Source of the DNA: CBDCUW01 sp965222745
Lineage (GTDB): Bacteria; Planctomycetota; Planctomycetia; Pirellulales; Pirellulaceae
Reading direction: 5' to 3'
DNA length: 64,000 bases
Assembly: GCA_965222745.1 (NCBI GenBank)
Contig: CBDCUW010000005.1
Span: forward strand, 1,674,001-1,738,000
The first letter of the stretch is position 1; the number at the start of each line of letters is the position of its first letter. The position numbers and the translations under genes were made by a program. Below the pieces are notes generated by a model, which was given only the letters and a program-made list of their open reading frames with translations, made no database searches and was not told where the DNA came from. This document shows positions 1 through 7,997 of the stretch, one piece after another.

Positions 1-407
1 ACGATTGGGAAACGTGGAAAAAACTGACCGACAAAATCGGCGACCGCGTCCAGCTGGTTGGCGATGACCTGTTCGTGACCAACGTCGAACGGTTGCAACG
101 AGGGATCGACGAGGGAATCGCCAACAGTATTCTGATCAAGGTCAACCAGATCGGAACGCTGACCGAGACGATTGATTCGATCCAGCTGGCAGCCCGAAAC
201 AACTACACGGCCGTGACCAGCCATCGAAGCGGCGAAACCGAAGACGCCACGATCGCCGATCTGGCAGTCGCCATGTCGACCGGCCAGATCAAGACCGGTT
301 CGGCCAGCCGCAGCGATCGAATGGCGAAGTACAACCAGTTGCTGCGAATCGAAGAGATGTTGGGCGATACAGCGCTCTACGGCGGCCCCCTGTTCCGCGG
401 AAAATAA
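1..407 (+). CDS. eno: Enolase (phosphopyruvate hydratase), C-terminal part
   Basis: The gene enters from the left edge; the reading frame starts at base 3 and runs to a TAA at 405-407, giving about 134 residues of the C-terminal barrel. Enolase interconverts 2-phosphoglycerate and phosphoenolpyruvate in cytosolic glycolysis. Visible signatures are VGDDLFVTN, the loop ILIKVNQIGTLTET with the catalytic lysine, AVTSHRSGETED, the segment IADLAVAMSTGQIKTGS, and the closing RxxKYNQLLRIEE. These are the standard end of bacterial enolase with nothing missing. The stop is followed almost at once by a palindromic repeat at 419. The N-terminal two thirds lie outside the window. Confidence 0.97.
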   Translation, partial: DWETWKKLTDKIGDRVQLVGDDLFVTNVERLQRGIDEGIANSILIKVNQIGTLTETIDSIQLAARNNYTAVTSHRSGETEDATIADLAVAMSTGQIKTGSASRSDRMAKYNQLLRIEEMLGDTALYGGPLFRGK

Positions 408-418
408 GGCCGAATCAA

Positions 419-443
419 GTAGGCCGACTTGTCCCAAGTCGGC
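419..443 (+). repeat. Family A palindrome, copy 1
   Basis: Reads GTAGGCCGACTTGTCCC then AAGTCGGC; the arms GCCGACTT and AAGTCGGC are perfect complements around a 4-base loop. It lies 11 bases after the enolase stop. Similar copies are at 565, 2195, 5045, 19726, 33004, 40515 and 41368. Confidence 0.8.
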
Positions 444-452
444 GGTCCTGTA

Positions 453-480
453 CCGTCGGCGACTTCCCCGAAGTCGCTAC
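453..480 (+). repeat. Family B palindrome, copy 1
   Basis: Core CCGTCGGCGACTTCCCCG then AAGTCGC. Arms GCGACTT and AAGTCGC pair around a short CCCCG loop. Same family as 1860, 4985, 37512 and 52169. Confidence 0.8.
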
Positions 481-564
481 GCCCAGTGCTTCGTCAAAAC
501 TCATTTTTTGGTAGCGGAGTTTTCTAGGGTAGCGGCCCGTTCGGAGAACAGGCCGACGGACCAG

Positions 565-594
565 GTTCGCCGACTTGGGGACAAGTCGGCCTAC
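565..594 (-). repeat. Family A palindrome, copy 2 (inverted)
   Basis: Reads GTTCGCCGACTTGGGGAC then AAGTCGGCCTAC, the reverse complement of the family A unit. It lies about 80 bases before the next start codon. Confidence 0.8.
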
Positions 595-675
595 GGTGGA
601 ATTCGCTGAACGGGTTCCCACTGGCAGCCGTACTGACTGTGGACGACCTGGTCGAATCACCTGCTGCTGCTCGCC

Positions 676-1230
676 ATGATTGCACTCCTTTCCGAACGAC
701 CGCTGATGGTTTCGATCATGCTTGGCCTGGTCGCCGGGGGATCGATTTACGGCTGGCTTCAAACGGGCAAAAAACCAGCGGCGGTCACGGGTATGGTCGG
801 TATCTTGCTGATTCCGCTGGTCTGGGTACTGTCGGCATACCTGGTCACCGATCGCGAGGCGATCGAGCAGCTGCTTTACCAGACGGCCGAAGCGGTGGAA
901 AACAATCAATTCGATCTGGTTTATGAAGCGATCGGTGATGAAAAAACCAAAGCAATGGCCAGAAGCGAATTGCCCAAGTACACCTTTACGGTTGCCAAAA
1001 TCAATCGGATTCGCAGCACCGATGTGATTGAAGGCACCTTCCCACCCGAAGCGGATGTTGACATGAGCGTGAAAGTGACCGTCAGCCGCGGCAGCCTTCG
1101 CAACCAACGCGTCTTGCGACGGCTGATTTTGAAGTTGCAAAAGTTTGATGATGATTGGTTGGTGGTCGACTATCGTCATCTGCCGGTCACCGGAGGTCCG
1201 GACAGCTATTCCAACCAACCGCTGCGATGA
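676..1230 (+). CDS. Small two-helix membrane protein of unknown function
   Basis: 184 residues. The N-terminus has two hydrophobic helices, about residues 10-27 and 34-58 (MVGILLIPLVWVLSAYLV), followed by a soluble domain of about 120 residues that begins TDREAIEQLLYQTAEAVENN and ends with WLVVDYRHLP. The soluble part has the feel of an NTF2-like or DUF4440-like alpha+beta fold, but no named family is certain. The stop codon TGA overlaps the ATG of thymidylate kinase (ATGA at 1227-1230), so the two are very likely translated together. I do not recognise a specific role. Confidence 0.8.
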   Translation: MIALLSERPLMVSIMLGLVAGGSIYGWLQTGKKPAAVTGMVGILLIPLVWVLSAYLVTDREAIEQLLYQTAEAVENNQFDLVYEAIGDEKTKAMARSELPKYTFTVAKINRIRSTDVIEGTFPPEADVDMSVKVTVSRGSLRNQRVLRRLILKLQKFDDDWLVVDYRHLPVTGGPDSYSNQPLR

Positions 1231-1859
1231 ACGCACCCACTGAAAACCGTTCCGCTTTGTTCCTTTCGCTTGACGGAATCGACGGGGTGGGCAAGTCGAC
1301 CCAAATCCAGCGATTGGCCAAGCATTTGACCGGCGCCGGACACAATGTCTTGTCGGTCCGTGATCCGGGCGGCACCAAGATTGGTACCAAGCTGCGATCG
1401 ATTCTGCTGGAGAGCGATTGTGAGATGCACCGTCGTACCGAAGCCATGTTGTTCATGGCCAGCCGTTGTGAGCTGATCGAAACGGTGCTTCGGCCCGCTC
1501 TTGCAGCAGGCAAGACGGTGATTTCCGATCGCTTTTTGTTAGCCAATGTGGTCTACCAAAGCATCGGAGGCGACGTGCCTGCCGAACAGCTTTGGCAACT
1601 GGGCAACCTGGCCAACAACGGCTTGAGGCCCGATCTGACCATTTTGTTGGACATGCCCGCCCAATCCGCCATGCAACGGATCGACCGGCCGGCCGACCGA
1701 ATGGAATCACGCGGAGTGGCTTACCTGGAATCGGTGCGCGAAGCATTCCTGAATCAACTTCCTCACGCCAGCGACCAAACGATCGTGGTCAACGCCGATC
1801 AAGACGTCGACCAAGTGAGCGACGAGATGCTCCAAGCCGTCGATGAGATTCTGAAATGA
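1227..1859 (+). CDS. tmk: Thymidylate kinase (dTMP kinase)
   Basis: 210 residues from the ATG that overlaps the upstream stop. The enzyme phosphorylates dTMP to dTDP with ATP in DNA precursor synthesis. Signs are the Walker A loop GIDGVGKSTQ near residue 20, the RDPGGT substrate loop, the DR motif in ISDRFLLANVVYQ, and a lid region with RADRM-like residues (PADRMESRG). Length is normal for the family. The frame stays open upstream of 1227, but the overlap and the homologous LFLSLDGIDG start argue for this ATG. A family B repeat begins one base after the stop. Confidence 0.93.
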   Translation: MNAPTENRSALFLSLDGIDGVGKSTQIQRLAKHLTGAGHNVLSVRDPGGTKIGTKLRSILLESDCEMHRRTEAMLFMASRCELIETVLRPALAAGKTVISDRFLLANVVYQSIGGDVPAEQLWQLGNLANNGLRPDLTILLDMPAQSAMQRIDRPADRMESRGVAYLESVREAFLNQLPHASDQTIVVNADQDVDQVSDEMLQAVDEILK

Positions 1860-1889
1860 CCGTCGGCGACTTCTCCGAAGTCGCTTCGC
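1860..1889 (+). repeat. Family B palindrome, copy 2
   Basis: CCGTCGGCGACTTCTCCG then AAGTCGCTTCGC, starting one base after the tmk TGA. The same placement straight after a stop codon is seen at 52169. Confidence 0.85.
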
Positions 1890-2092
1890 AATCCGAAGGG
1901 CAAGCCTGTAAGTCAATCGATTGTGCGAAAGCAGTTTGGTGAGATAGCCACAAGAAGCACCAAACAACACAAAAAGCTTTTCGTGCCTTTTCGCGTTTTT
2001 TGTGGCCAGGAAATCCGCGCACCTTGAAAAGCTCTTTGCTGTTGGTGACACGAATGAGGGGCGTCAATCCTGAAAACATTGGTTCGACGCAT

Positions 2093-2142
2093 AGGCCCGA
2101 AGGGCCGGTACAAGCCTTGCCGGCGGCGCGAGCCGCCGGAGT
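2093..2142 (+). repeat. Twin GC-rich hairpins
   Basis: Two adjacent inverted repeats: AGGCCCGAAGGGCC, and CCGGCGGC-GCGA-GCCGCCGG with an 8-base stem and a GCGA tetraloop. The GNRA tetraloop suggests an RNA-level structure. Only one copy was seen in the window. Confidence 0.55.
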
Positions 2143-2194
2143 CGTTCAAGCAAACCATCTTCTAGGCACTGCGACAGACGCGAATGAAGTCCAG

Positions 2195-2223
2195 GTTCGC
2201 CGACTTGGGACAAGTCGGCCTAC
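2195..2223 (-). repeat. Family A palindrome, copy 3 (inverted)
   Basis: GTTCGCCGACTTGGGAC then AAGTCGGCCTAC; one G shorter in the loop than the copy at 565. Confidence 0.8.
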
Positions 2224-2377
2224 GAAAATTCTTGGAATGCGTGTGGAATCGCTGGGGTGCTCGCGTCCTTGTAGATAGAGGGTTGTTTCGCCTTTGGTCG
2301 CCCTCTCTTGTCCCGTCCTCTTTTCTCGCACGTATCTGCTGCCATCTCCCCCTCCGGGCGGCAGGAAGGGTCTCGGT

Positions 2378-4912
2378 ATGAACAGACTGAAACGGAATCG
2401 CCGCAAACGAAACCAGCTTGTCCTTCAGAATCTGGAACCGCGCCAACTCCTTGCGGTCGACGGCTTCGCCCCCATTGACGGTGTGGGCAACAATTTGGAC
2501 CAGCCCAATTGGGGTGCCGTCGACGAGCAGTTCATCAGGCTCTCACCGGCCGCGTTCGAGGACGGAATCGGCGCTCCGGCGCGCAGTGACCAGATGAACG
2601 CGAGGGAAATCAGCAACTTGATTGCCGCTCAAGAAGGCTCGGTCGAAAACGATCGGTTCATCACGTCGATGTGGTTTCAATGGGGGCAGTTTCTTGATCA
2701 CGACATCGCCCGTGTGTTCGATGTGGCTCCCTTTGAAGAGTTGACGCCGCGCGAATCGCTGGACATCGACGAGAATTTTCCGTTCCACCGTTCTCCCTAC
2801 GATCCAGATACCGGCGTCACCACGCCGCGACAGTACGTCAATCACGTCACCGCGTTCATCGATGCCAGCGTGGTTTACGGAAGTGACGCTTCACACGCCG
2901 CATCCCTGAGGACTTTTGAAGGCGGCAAGCTGAAATCGCAGGAGACCACGGTCGGTGAACTGCTGCCGCTGAATACCGACGGCCTGATCAATGAACCGTC
3001 ACCCTCACCCAACTTCTTCCTTGCCGGCGACGTGCGATCCAACGAGAACATCGGGCTGACTTCGATGCAAACGTTGTGGGTACGCGAACACAACCGCATC
3101 GCGACCGAACTGGCGGCCGGCGAGTTTGCCGGGCAGGATCTGTCGGACGCCGACGTTGACGAAGAGATCTATCAGCGTGCGCGGCAGATCGTGATGGGGT
3201 TGGTCCAGAACATCACCTACAACGAATTCTTGCCCAGCACGCTCGGTTTCAACGCCATTGAAACTTATCAAGGCTACGACTCCACGATCGATCCGCAGAT
3301 CTCCGATGAGTTCGCGGCGGCGGCTTATCGCATCGGGCACACCACACTGACCGACGAGCTACTGATTGCCGGCGGCGAGGCGATTCCGCTTGCCGAGGCG
3401 TTTTTTCGTCCGGACATCGTCAACGCGATGGGAATCGACAGCATTCTGGAAGGATTGACGCTGCAAACGATGCAAGAAGTCGATCACCAAATCGTGGACG
3501 CGGTACGAAATTTCTTGGACGACGGTCCCGGTTTTGATCTTGCCGCCATCAACATTCAACGAGGCCGCGATCAAGGCCTTCCCGATTACAACACGCTGCG
3601 CGAATCGATTGGCCTGGAGCGTCTGCAAGATTTTGACGAAATGACTTCCAACGAAGCGCTTGCTGATCTGTTTGAACTGGTTTACGAAACGCCCGACAAC
3701 GCCGATCCCTGGTTAGCAATGATCTCGGAAGATCACCTGCCGGGCACGATGACTGGTGAAACGATCTACACGATCATGGTGGACCAGTTCGCGCGGCTTC
3801 GCGACGGTGACCGTTTTTATTTTGAAAACGCGATTGCCGACCAGGACCTGGTGGACGAAATCAAGGCGACTCGGCTGTCGGATGTGATTCGCCGCAACAC
3901 CACCGCCGAAGTGCAGGATGAGGTTTTCTGGACGCGCGACACGCTCGTTTTCCGAAACGGCCTTGATAACGAATGGCTGATTCGTGACTTCGGCGACAAC
4001 GGCGGCGCGGAGGTGGTGTTCTTTGGCGAGCCCGGCATTCGTGATCCGAACAACCGCGAAGAGACCATCCCCGTGCAACGCGACGAACCGATCAATGCGG
4101 TGATCGTCGCCGGGATCAACGAACTGGGCGACGGTTTCTTCATTCCCAATGCGCTCGTTTCGTCCCCGCTGGCTGATGAGGGAATTGACGAGTTCATCAT
4201 CACCGCCGACATCGATTTCTTTGAAGGCTACGGATTGGGCGGCAATGATCGATGGGTATTCGAGAGTGACATTGCGTCGGTGTTTGCTTCGGGGGACGCC
4301 GGCAGTGACCAACTGCATTCGGAAGCCAACGTGCAGAGCGGCGAAGTGGCGTTGACCGGCGGAGCGGGCCGCGATTCCATTTCGATGGACGCACCCGAAG
4401 CAGAAATGGTCTTTGCCGATGGCGGCGAAGGGCGAGATCATATTTCAGTTCATGCAGATCAAGCTGACCGGGTGATCGTCGAAGGTGGTTCCGGACGCGA
4501 CCGAATCACCGTTCGTGCCGATCGAGCAGATCAGGTGATTGTTCTGGGAGAGGAAGGCCGCGATTCGGTGAACGTTCGCGCCATCGGGGCTGGCTCTGTC
4601 TTTGTCGATGGCGGCACTGAAAACGATCGCTTGTGGGTGGCCGCCCGTGATGCCGCGGTGGTTGAAGTGCTGGGACAGGAAGGACGCGACCACCTGTTGG
4701 TGATCACCAGTCGCGATATCGACACCCACGTCGATGGCGGTCCTGGGCGAGACCGGGTGCAAGTGATACCGCGTTCCCAACGAGACTCCTCCAGAGGTCC
4801 CGACCACCGCCGAGGGGACTCGCCGGGCGACAGGTCTCTGGATTGGCTGGTTGATCGAAACGAAATGTCGCGACAGACCGACCGTCTGTTTGCCGATCTG
4901 GGTCGCCGTTAA
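2378..4912 (+). CDS. Animal-type haem peroxidase (peroxicin-like) with LEPR-XLL leader and calcium-repeat-like tail
   Basis: 844 residues from an ATG preceded by AGGAAGG at 2363-2369, eight bases away; the frame is open further upstream but lacks such a site. The N-terminus is basic and carries LEPRQLLAVDG (residues 19-29), the LEPR-XLL leader typical of large planctomycete surface proteins. The middle is a haem peroxidase of the animal superfamily: distal site QWGQFLDHD, catalytic VREHNRIA, proximal-histidine segment AAYRIGHTT, and INIQRGRDQGLPDYN. All expected haem and catalytic residues are seen. The last 230 residues are repeats built on GGxGRDxIxVxA, resembling degenerate RTX repeats. 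Inference: an exported or surface-bound enzyme that oxidises halides or phenolics using peroxide. Confidence 0.88.
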   Translation: MNRLKRNRRKRNQLVLQNLEPRQLLAVDGFAPIDGVGNNLDQPNWGAVDEQFIRLSPAAFEDGIGAPARSDQMNAREISNLIAAQEGSVENDRFITSMWFQWGQFLDHDIARVFDVAPFEELTPRESLDIDENFPFHRSPYDPDTGVTTPRQYVNHVTAFIDASVVYGSDASHAASLRTFEGGKLKSQETTVGELLPLNTDGLINEPSPSPNFFLAGDVRSNENIGLTSMQTLWVREHNRIATELAAGEFAGQDLSDADVDEEIYQRARQIVMGLVQNITYNEFLPSTLGFNAIETYQGYDSTIDPQISDEFAAAAYRIGHTTLTDELLIAGGEAIPLAEAFFRPDIVNAMGIDSILEGLTLQTMQEVDHQIVDAVRNFLDDGPGFDLAAINIQRGRDQGLPDYNTLRESIGLERLQDFDEMTSNEALADLFELVYETPDNADPWLAMISEDHLPGTMTGETIYTIMVDQFARLRDGDRFYFENAIADQDLVDEIKATRLSDVIRRNTTAEVQDEVFWTRDTLVFRNGLDNEWLIRDFGDNGGAEVVFFGEPGIRDPNNREETIPVQRDEPINAVIVAGINELGDGFFIPNALVSSPLADEGIDEFIITADIDFFEGYGLGGNDRWVFESDIASVFASGDAGSDQLHSEANVQSGEVALTGGAGRDSISMDAPEAEMVFADGGEGRDHISVHADQADRVIVEGGSGRDRITVRADRADQVIVLGEEGRDSVNVRAIGAGSVFVDGGTENDRLWVAARDAAVVEVLGQEGRDHLLVITSRDIDTHVDGGPGRDRVQVIPRSQRDSSRGPDHRRGDSPGDRSLDWLVDRNEMSRQTDRLFADLGRR

Positions 4913-4919
4913 TCCGGAA

Positions 4920-4948
4920 GGCTGGCGCCCTTCGACTCAGTGCCAGCC
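4920..4948 (+). terminator. Possible stem-loop after the peroxidase gene
   Basis: GGCTGGC at 4920-4926 pairs perfectly with GCCAGCC at 4942-4948 around a 15-base loop, eight bases after the stop codon. There is no T tract, so intrinsic termination is unproven. Confidence 0.4.
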
Positions 4949-4951
4949 ATC

Positions 4952-4976
4952 GTAGGCCGGCTTGTCCCCATTCGGC
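4952..4976 (+). repeat. Degenerate family A repeat, copy 4
   Basis: GTAGGCCGGCTTGTCCCC followed by ATTCGGC: the left arm is intact but the right arm has mismatches, so the palindrome is decayed. Confidence 0.6.
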
Positions 4977-4984
4977 AATTTTGT

Positions 4985-5043
4985 CCGTCGGCGACTTCTC
5001 CGAAGTCGCTTCGCGCAGCCAGCAGCGGAGAGCTGGCCGACTG
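4985..5043 (+). repeat. Composite family B + C repeat
   Basis: A family B palindrome (4985-5014) followed by AGCGGAGAGCTGGCCGACTG, the arm found also after the family B copies at 37512 and 52169. The three-fold recurrence of B plus this arm shows that they travel as one composite unit of about 60 bases. Confidence 0.7.
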
Positions 5044-5044
5044 T

Positions 5045-5074
5045 GCTCGCCGACTTGGGGACAAGTCGGCCTAC
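5045..5074 (-). repeat. Family A palindrome, copy 5 (inverted)
   Basis: GCTCGCCGACTTGGGGAC then AAGTCGGCCTAC, two bases after the B/C composite. Confidence 0.8.
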
Positions 5075-5197
5075 ATGGGGTTACCAGTTGTGTCGGTATT
5101 TCGGGCGGTGAGCCCGGCGCCGACAATTGTCGATTGCTGGTAGACGACCCGTCGATGACCCGTGAAGACGTCTGGTTGTTTACAGGTGAGGCTGGTC

Positions 5198-5203
5198 AGG
5201 AGG
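5198..5203 (+). promoter_or_regulatory. Ribosome binding site deciding a TTG start
   Basis: AGGAGG located eight bases before the TTG at 5212; it is the best ribosome site near the receptor gene and outcompetes the ATG at 5155. Confidence 0.7.
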
Positions 5204-5211
5204 ACAAGCCA

Positions 5212-7281
5212 TTGACGCGATCGATTCATAGCGGCGGTGCGATCAGCACCTTCATGACGCTTGCCCTTGCCCTAGGCTCGTCATGGATGCCCGCTTTTGC
5301 CCAGGAGCAAGAAGAAGCGGCATTGGAAGACGCCGGTGACGATTTGGATGCGCTATTGAACATGGCGGATCAGGACGTCACCCAGCTGGATCGAGTTCGC
5401 GTCACGGCGCCGGCTCTTGACGTGGAAGTCTCCACGGTCAGCCGGCAAACCAGTACCGTCGGCCGATCACCCGCAGCTGTGTTTGTCATTACAAACGACA
5501 TGATCCGCAGGAGCGGCGTCAGGACGATTCCCGAAGCGCTGCGGATGGCGCCGGGCGTCCACGTGGCAAAAATCGACTCCAGCAAATGGGCGATCAGTAT
5601 TCGGGGCTTCAGTGGCCGTTTCGCCAACAAGCTGCTGGTGCAGATCGACGGACGAACCGTCTACACGCCATTGTTTGCGGGCGTGTTCTGGGATGTTCAA
5701 GACATGTTGTTGGAGGATGTCGAGCGGATCGAAGTCATTCGCGGACCAGGAGCCACCGTTTGGGGACCGAACGCGGTCAACGGCGTCATCAACATCATTT
5801 CCAAGGCAGCCGCCGACACGCAGGGTGCTTATGCGAACGCCGGGGCGGGCAGTGAAGAGCGGGGATTCGTTTCCGCGCGGCTGGGAGCAAGCCCTACCAA
5901 ATCGCTCAGCTATCGTGTCTACGGCAAGGTGTTTGATCGCGACCGCGGATACCATCCCAACAACGGCGCTCATGACGACTGGCGAATGGGCCGCCTGGGA
6001 GGACGAATGGACTGGACCCCTTCCTGCTGTGACAAGATCACCGTGCAAGGCGATCTTTATGAGGGATACACGGGCCGCCGAAACATTTACGCCGCACCGA
6101 TTCCGCCCAGTTTTTCGACCATCATCGATGACGACGCCAACGTCGCCGGCGGAAACGTGCTGATGCGTTGGACGCGCACGTTGGACAAAGATCGCGAATG
6201 GTCGCTGCAAGCCTACTACGACCGCACCCAACGATCTTATGGTCAAACTCCGTTTCGCGAATTCCGCGACACCGTCGACGTCGACTTTCAATACCGATTT
6301 CGTCCTTGGGAAAACCATACGGTGATTTCCGGGTTGGGATACCGCAATTCGCGCGACCGGATACGCAACTCGTTTCCCATCAGCCTGTTTCCACTCAGCC
6401 GTGCCGACGACCTGTTCAGCTACTTCATTCAAGACGAGATCGCTCTTGTTGACGACGTGCTTTACCTTACCCTCGGCAGCAAATTCAACCACAGCGATTA
6501 CACTCCGTTTGAATACCAGCCGACCGCTCGGCTCGTTTGGCTGCCCACCGAACGCCATTCCGTCTGGGCTGCTGTTTCGCGTGCCGTTCGAATGCCGTCC
6601 AGGGCCGATGACGACATTCAAGTGCTTGCGGTTCCGCGAACCATTCCAGGACTCTTCCCGACCATCGTTGGCAATCGCGATTTGGAATCGGAGGACCTGC
6701 TAGCCTTCGAGGCAGGTTTTCGGGCGCAGGTCACCGACACGTTCTCGTGGGATTGGGCCTTCTTTTACAATCGCTACCACGACCTGATCACGTCCAGGAT
6801 CGGCGCGCCGACTTTGGCGAACATTCCTCCCGTGGTCAACATCGTTCCACTGACGCTGGTCAACGCTGGCGACGCGGAATCCTTTGGCTGCGAGGTGACA
6901 GCAAGTTATCAGGCACGGGAAAACTGGCAGCTCTACACTTCGTTTTCGTTCTTGGACATTCAGGACGACAGCGGCAACGTCACCGACACCGACTCGGCCC
7001 GAAACGTCGCTTACTTCCAATCGTCGTGGGACATCGGCTGCGATTGGGAACTGGACCTGATCTGGCGGTACGTCGACGCGCTGCCAATCGTGAACGTGCA
7101 AAGCTACAACACGATGGATGTGCGTTTGGGATGGACACCGACACCCGAATTTGAATTGTCGGTGGTGGGCCGAAATCTGCTGGACGGCCAACACCCGGAA
7201 TTCTCCGACGATGCGGTCACCGGAAACGTGGCGACCGAGGTTCAGCGCGAAGTCTACGGCATGATGACCTGGCGGTACTAG
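5212..7281 (+). CDS. TonB-dependent outer-membrane receptor
   Basis: 689 residues if translation starts at the TTG at 5212, which has a near-perfect AGGAGG at 5198-5203 with 8-base spacing and gives a clean signal peptide ending PAFAQ. An ATG at 5155 is the alternative. A plug domain follows (about residues 60-190): VFVITNDMIRRSGVRTIPEAL, SIRGFSGRFANKLLVQIDGR, and VERIEVIRGPGATVWGPNAVNGVINI. The rest is a beta-barrel rich in aromatic strand ends, with a final YGMMTWRY suited to outer-membrane insertion. Such receptors import ligands, or sense them, using TonB energy. Its stop overlaps the first base of the YfiR-like gene, so here it probably serves the signalling cassette downstream. The ligand is unknown. 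Confidence 0.92.
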   Translation: MTRSIHSGGAISTFMTLALALGSSWMPAFAQEQEEAALEDAGDDLDALLNMADQDVTQLDRVRVTAPALDVEVSTVSRQTSTVGRSPAAVFVITNDMIRRSGVRTIPEALRMAPGVHVAKIDSSKWAISIRGFSGRFANKLLVQIDGRTVYTPLFAGVFWDVQDMLLEDVERIEVIRGPGATVWGPNAVNGVINIISKAAADTQGAYANAGAGSEERGFVSARLGASPTKSLSYRVYGKVFDRDRGYHPNNGAHDDWRMGRLGGRMDWTPSCCDKITVQGDLYEGYTGRRNIYAAPIPPSFSTIIDDDANVAGGNVLMRWTRTLDKDREWSLQAYYDRTQRSYGQTPFREFRDTVDVDFQYRFRPWENHTVISGLGYRNSRDRIRNSFPISLFPLSRADDLFSYFIQDEIALVDDVLYLTLGSKFNHSDYTPFEYQPTARLVWLPTERHSVWAAVSRAVRMPSRADDDIQVLAVPRTIPGLFPTIVGNRDLESEDLLAFEAGFRAQVTDTFSWDWAFFYNRYHDLITSRIGAPTLANIPPVVNIVPLTLVNAGDAESFGCEVTASYQARENWQLYTSFSFLDIQDDSGNVTDTDSARNVAYFQSSWDIGCDWELDLIWRYVDALPIVNVQSYNTMDVRLGWTPTPEFELSVVGRNLLDGQHPEFSDDAVTGNVATEVQREVYGMMTWRY

Positions 7282-7907
7282 TGAAAGTGATCGAGACGAC
7301 TATGACTTGCGATACCTCCATGCGCCATTTTGCCGGGCATGCGTCTTTACGACGCTTGCTGCAGATGGTCGTGGTGGCTTTCGTTCTGCTAGCCGGACCG
7401 GCGATCGCTCCGTTTGACGCCCGAGCGGTTTTTGCGCAAGACGTCATTGACCGGCACAAAGAATACAACCTCAAGGCGGTCTTCCTGTACAGTTTTGCCC
7501 GGTATATCACTTGGGCAAAACCAACAGCCCGACAGGGAGACTTCAAGGTTGGCATCCTGGGGCGTTCTCCGATCACCGAAAGGATTCAGCAAATCGCCCA
7601 AAAACGCGACCTGGCCGGCCGCAAAATCGCCGTTCAGACTGTCCAAACCGACGATTCACTATCCGACTATCACCTGCTGTTTGTGTCGAATGAGATTTCG
7701 ACCAAAGACGCGACTGGCGCAATCGGGCAGATCTCTCGCGGTACCGTGGTGGTGGGCGAGCGCGACGAGCTGTTTGATGCCGGAGCATCCATCATTTTCT
7801 TTGTGGACGGCACATCCGTACGATTCGAGCTGAATCGTCAGAATCTGAAGAACAAGGACGTCCAACTGGACGCCAAGTTGCTTCAATTGAGCCGATCTCG
7901 ACGGTAG
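7281..7907 (+). CDS. YfiR/HmsC-like periplasmic protein (DUF4154)
   Basis: 208 residues from a GTG overlapping the receptor stop by one base; ATGs at 7302 and 7320 are alternatives. A hydrophobic export segment (MVVVAFVLLAGPAIAPF) precedes a mature domain beginning KEYNLKAVFLYSFARYITW, the hallmark of the YfiR family, and continuing with FKVGILGRSPITERI, LLFVSNEIS and IIFFVDGTSVRFELN. In Pseudomonas, YfiR is a periplasmic repressor of the diguanylate cyclase YfiN. Here no YfiN is adjacent; the likely partner is the membrane kinase immediately downstream. Role in signal transfer is inference from family and order. Confidence 0.85.
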   Translation: MKVIETTMTCDTSMRHFAGHASLRRLLQMVVVAFVLLAGPAIAPFDARAVFAQDVIDRHKEYNLKAVFLYSFARYITWAKPTARQGDFKVGILGRSPITERIQQIAQKRDLAGRKIAVQTVQTDDSLSDYHLLFVSNEISTKDATGAIGQISRGTVVVGERDELFDAGASIIFFVDGTSVRFELNRQNLKNKDVQLDAKLLQLSRSRR

Positions 7908-7997
7908 AAACCCGTTTTTCTGAAGCGTCGCCCGCATTCTGTCCTAGGCTTACTTTGAAACCAATTTCCAGGGGGGCAGATCTGGACGTCGTGGGAC

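Larger units (their letters stand above)
408..675. other. Intergenic region with three palindromic repeats
   Basis: Between eno and the next gene there is no convincing coding frame. It holds a family A palindrome (419-443), a family B palindrome (453-480) and a second, inverted family A copy (565-594). These inverted repeats could form strong hairpins in RNA and may end enolase transcription, but none is followed by a clear T run. Confidence 0.6.
1860..2377. other. 518-base gene-free region with repeats and hairpins
   Basis: No credible gene. Contents are a family B palindrome directly at the tmk stop (1860-1889), a pair of GC-rich hairpins at about 2093-2142 (AGGCCCGAAGGGCC and CCGGCGGCGCGAGCCGCCGG), and an inverted family A copy (2195-2223). 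The last 15 bases hold the ribosome binding site of the peroxidase gene. Confidence 0.6.
4913..5211. other. Intergenic region dense in palindromes
   Basis: About 300 bases between the peroxidase and the receptor. It contains a hairpin GGCTGGC...GCCAGCC (4920-4948) just after the peroxidase stop, a degenerate family A copy (4952-4976), a family B/C composite (4985-5043) and an inverted family A copy (5045-5074). An ATG at 5155 is in frame with the receptor but lacks a good ribosome site. Confidence 0.55.
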
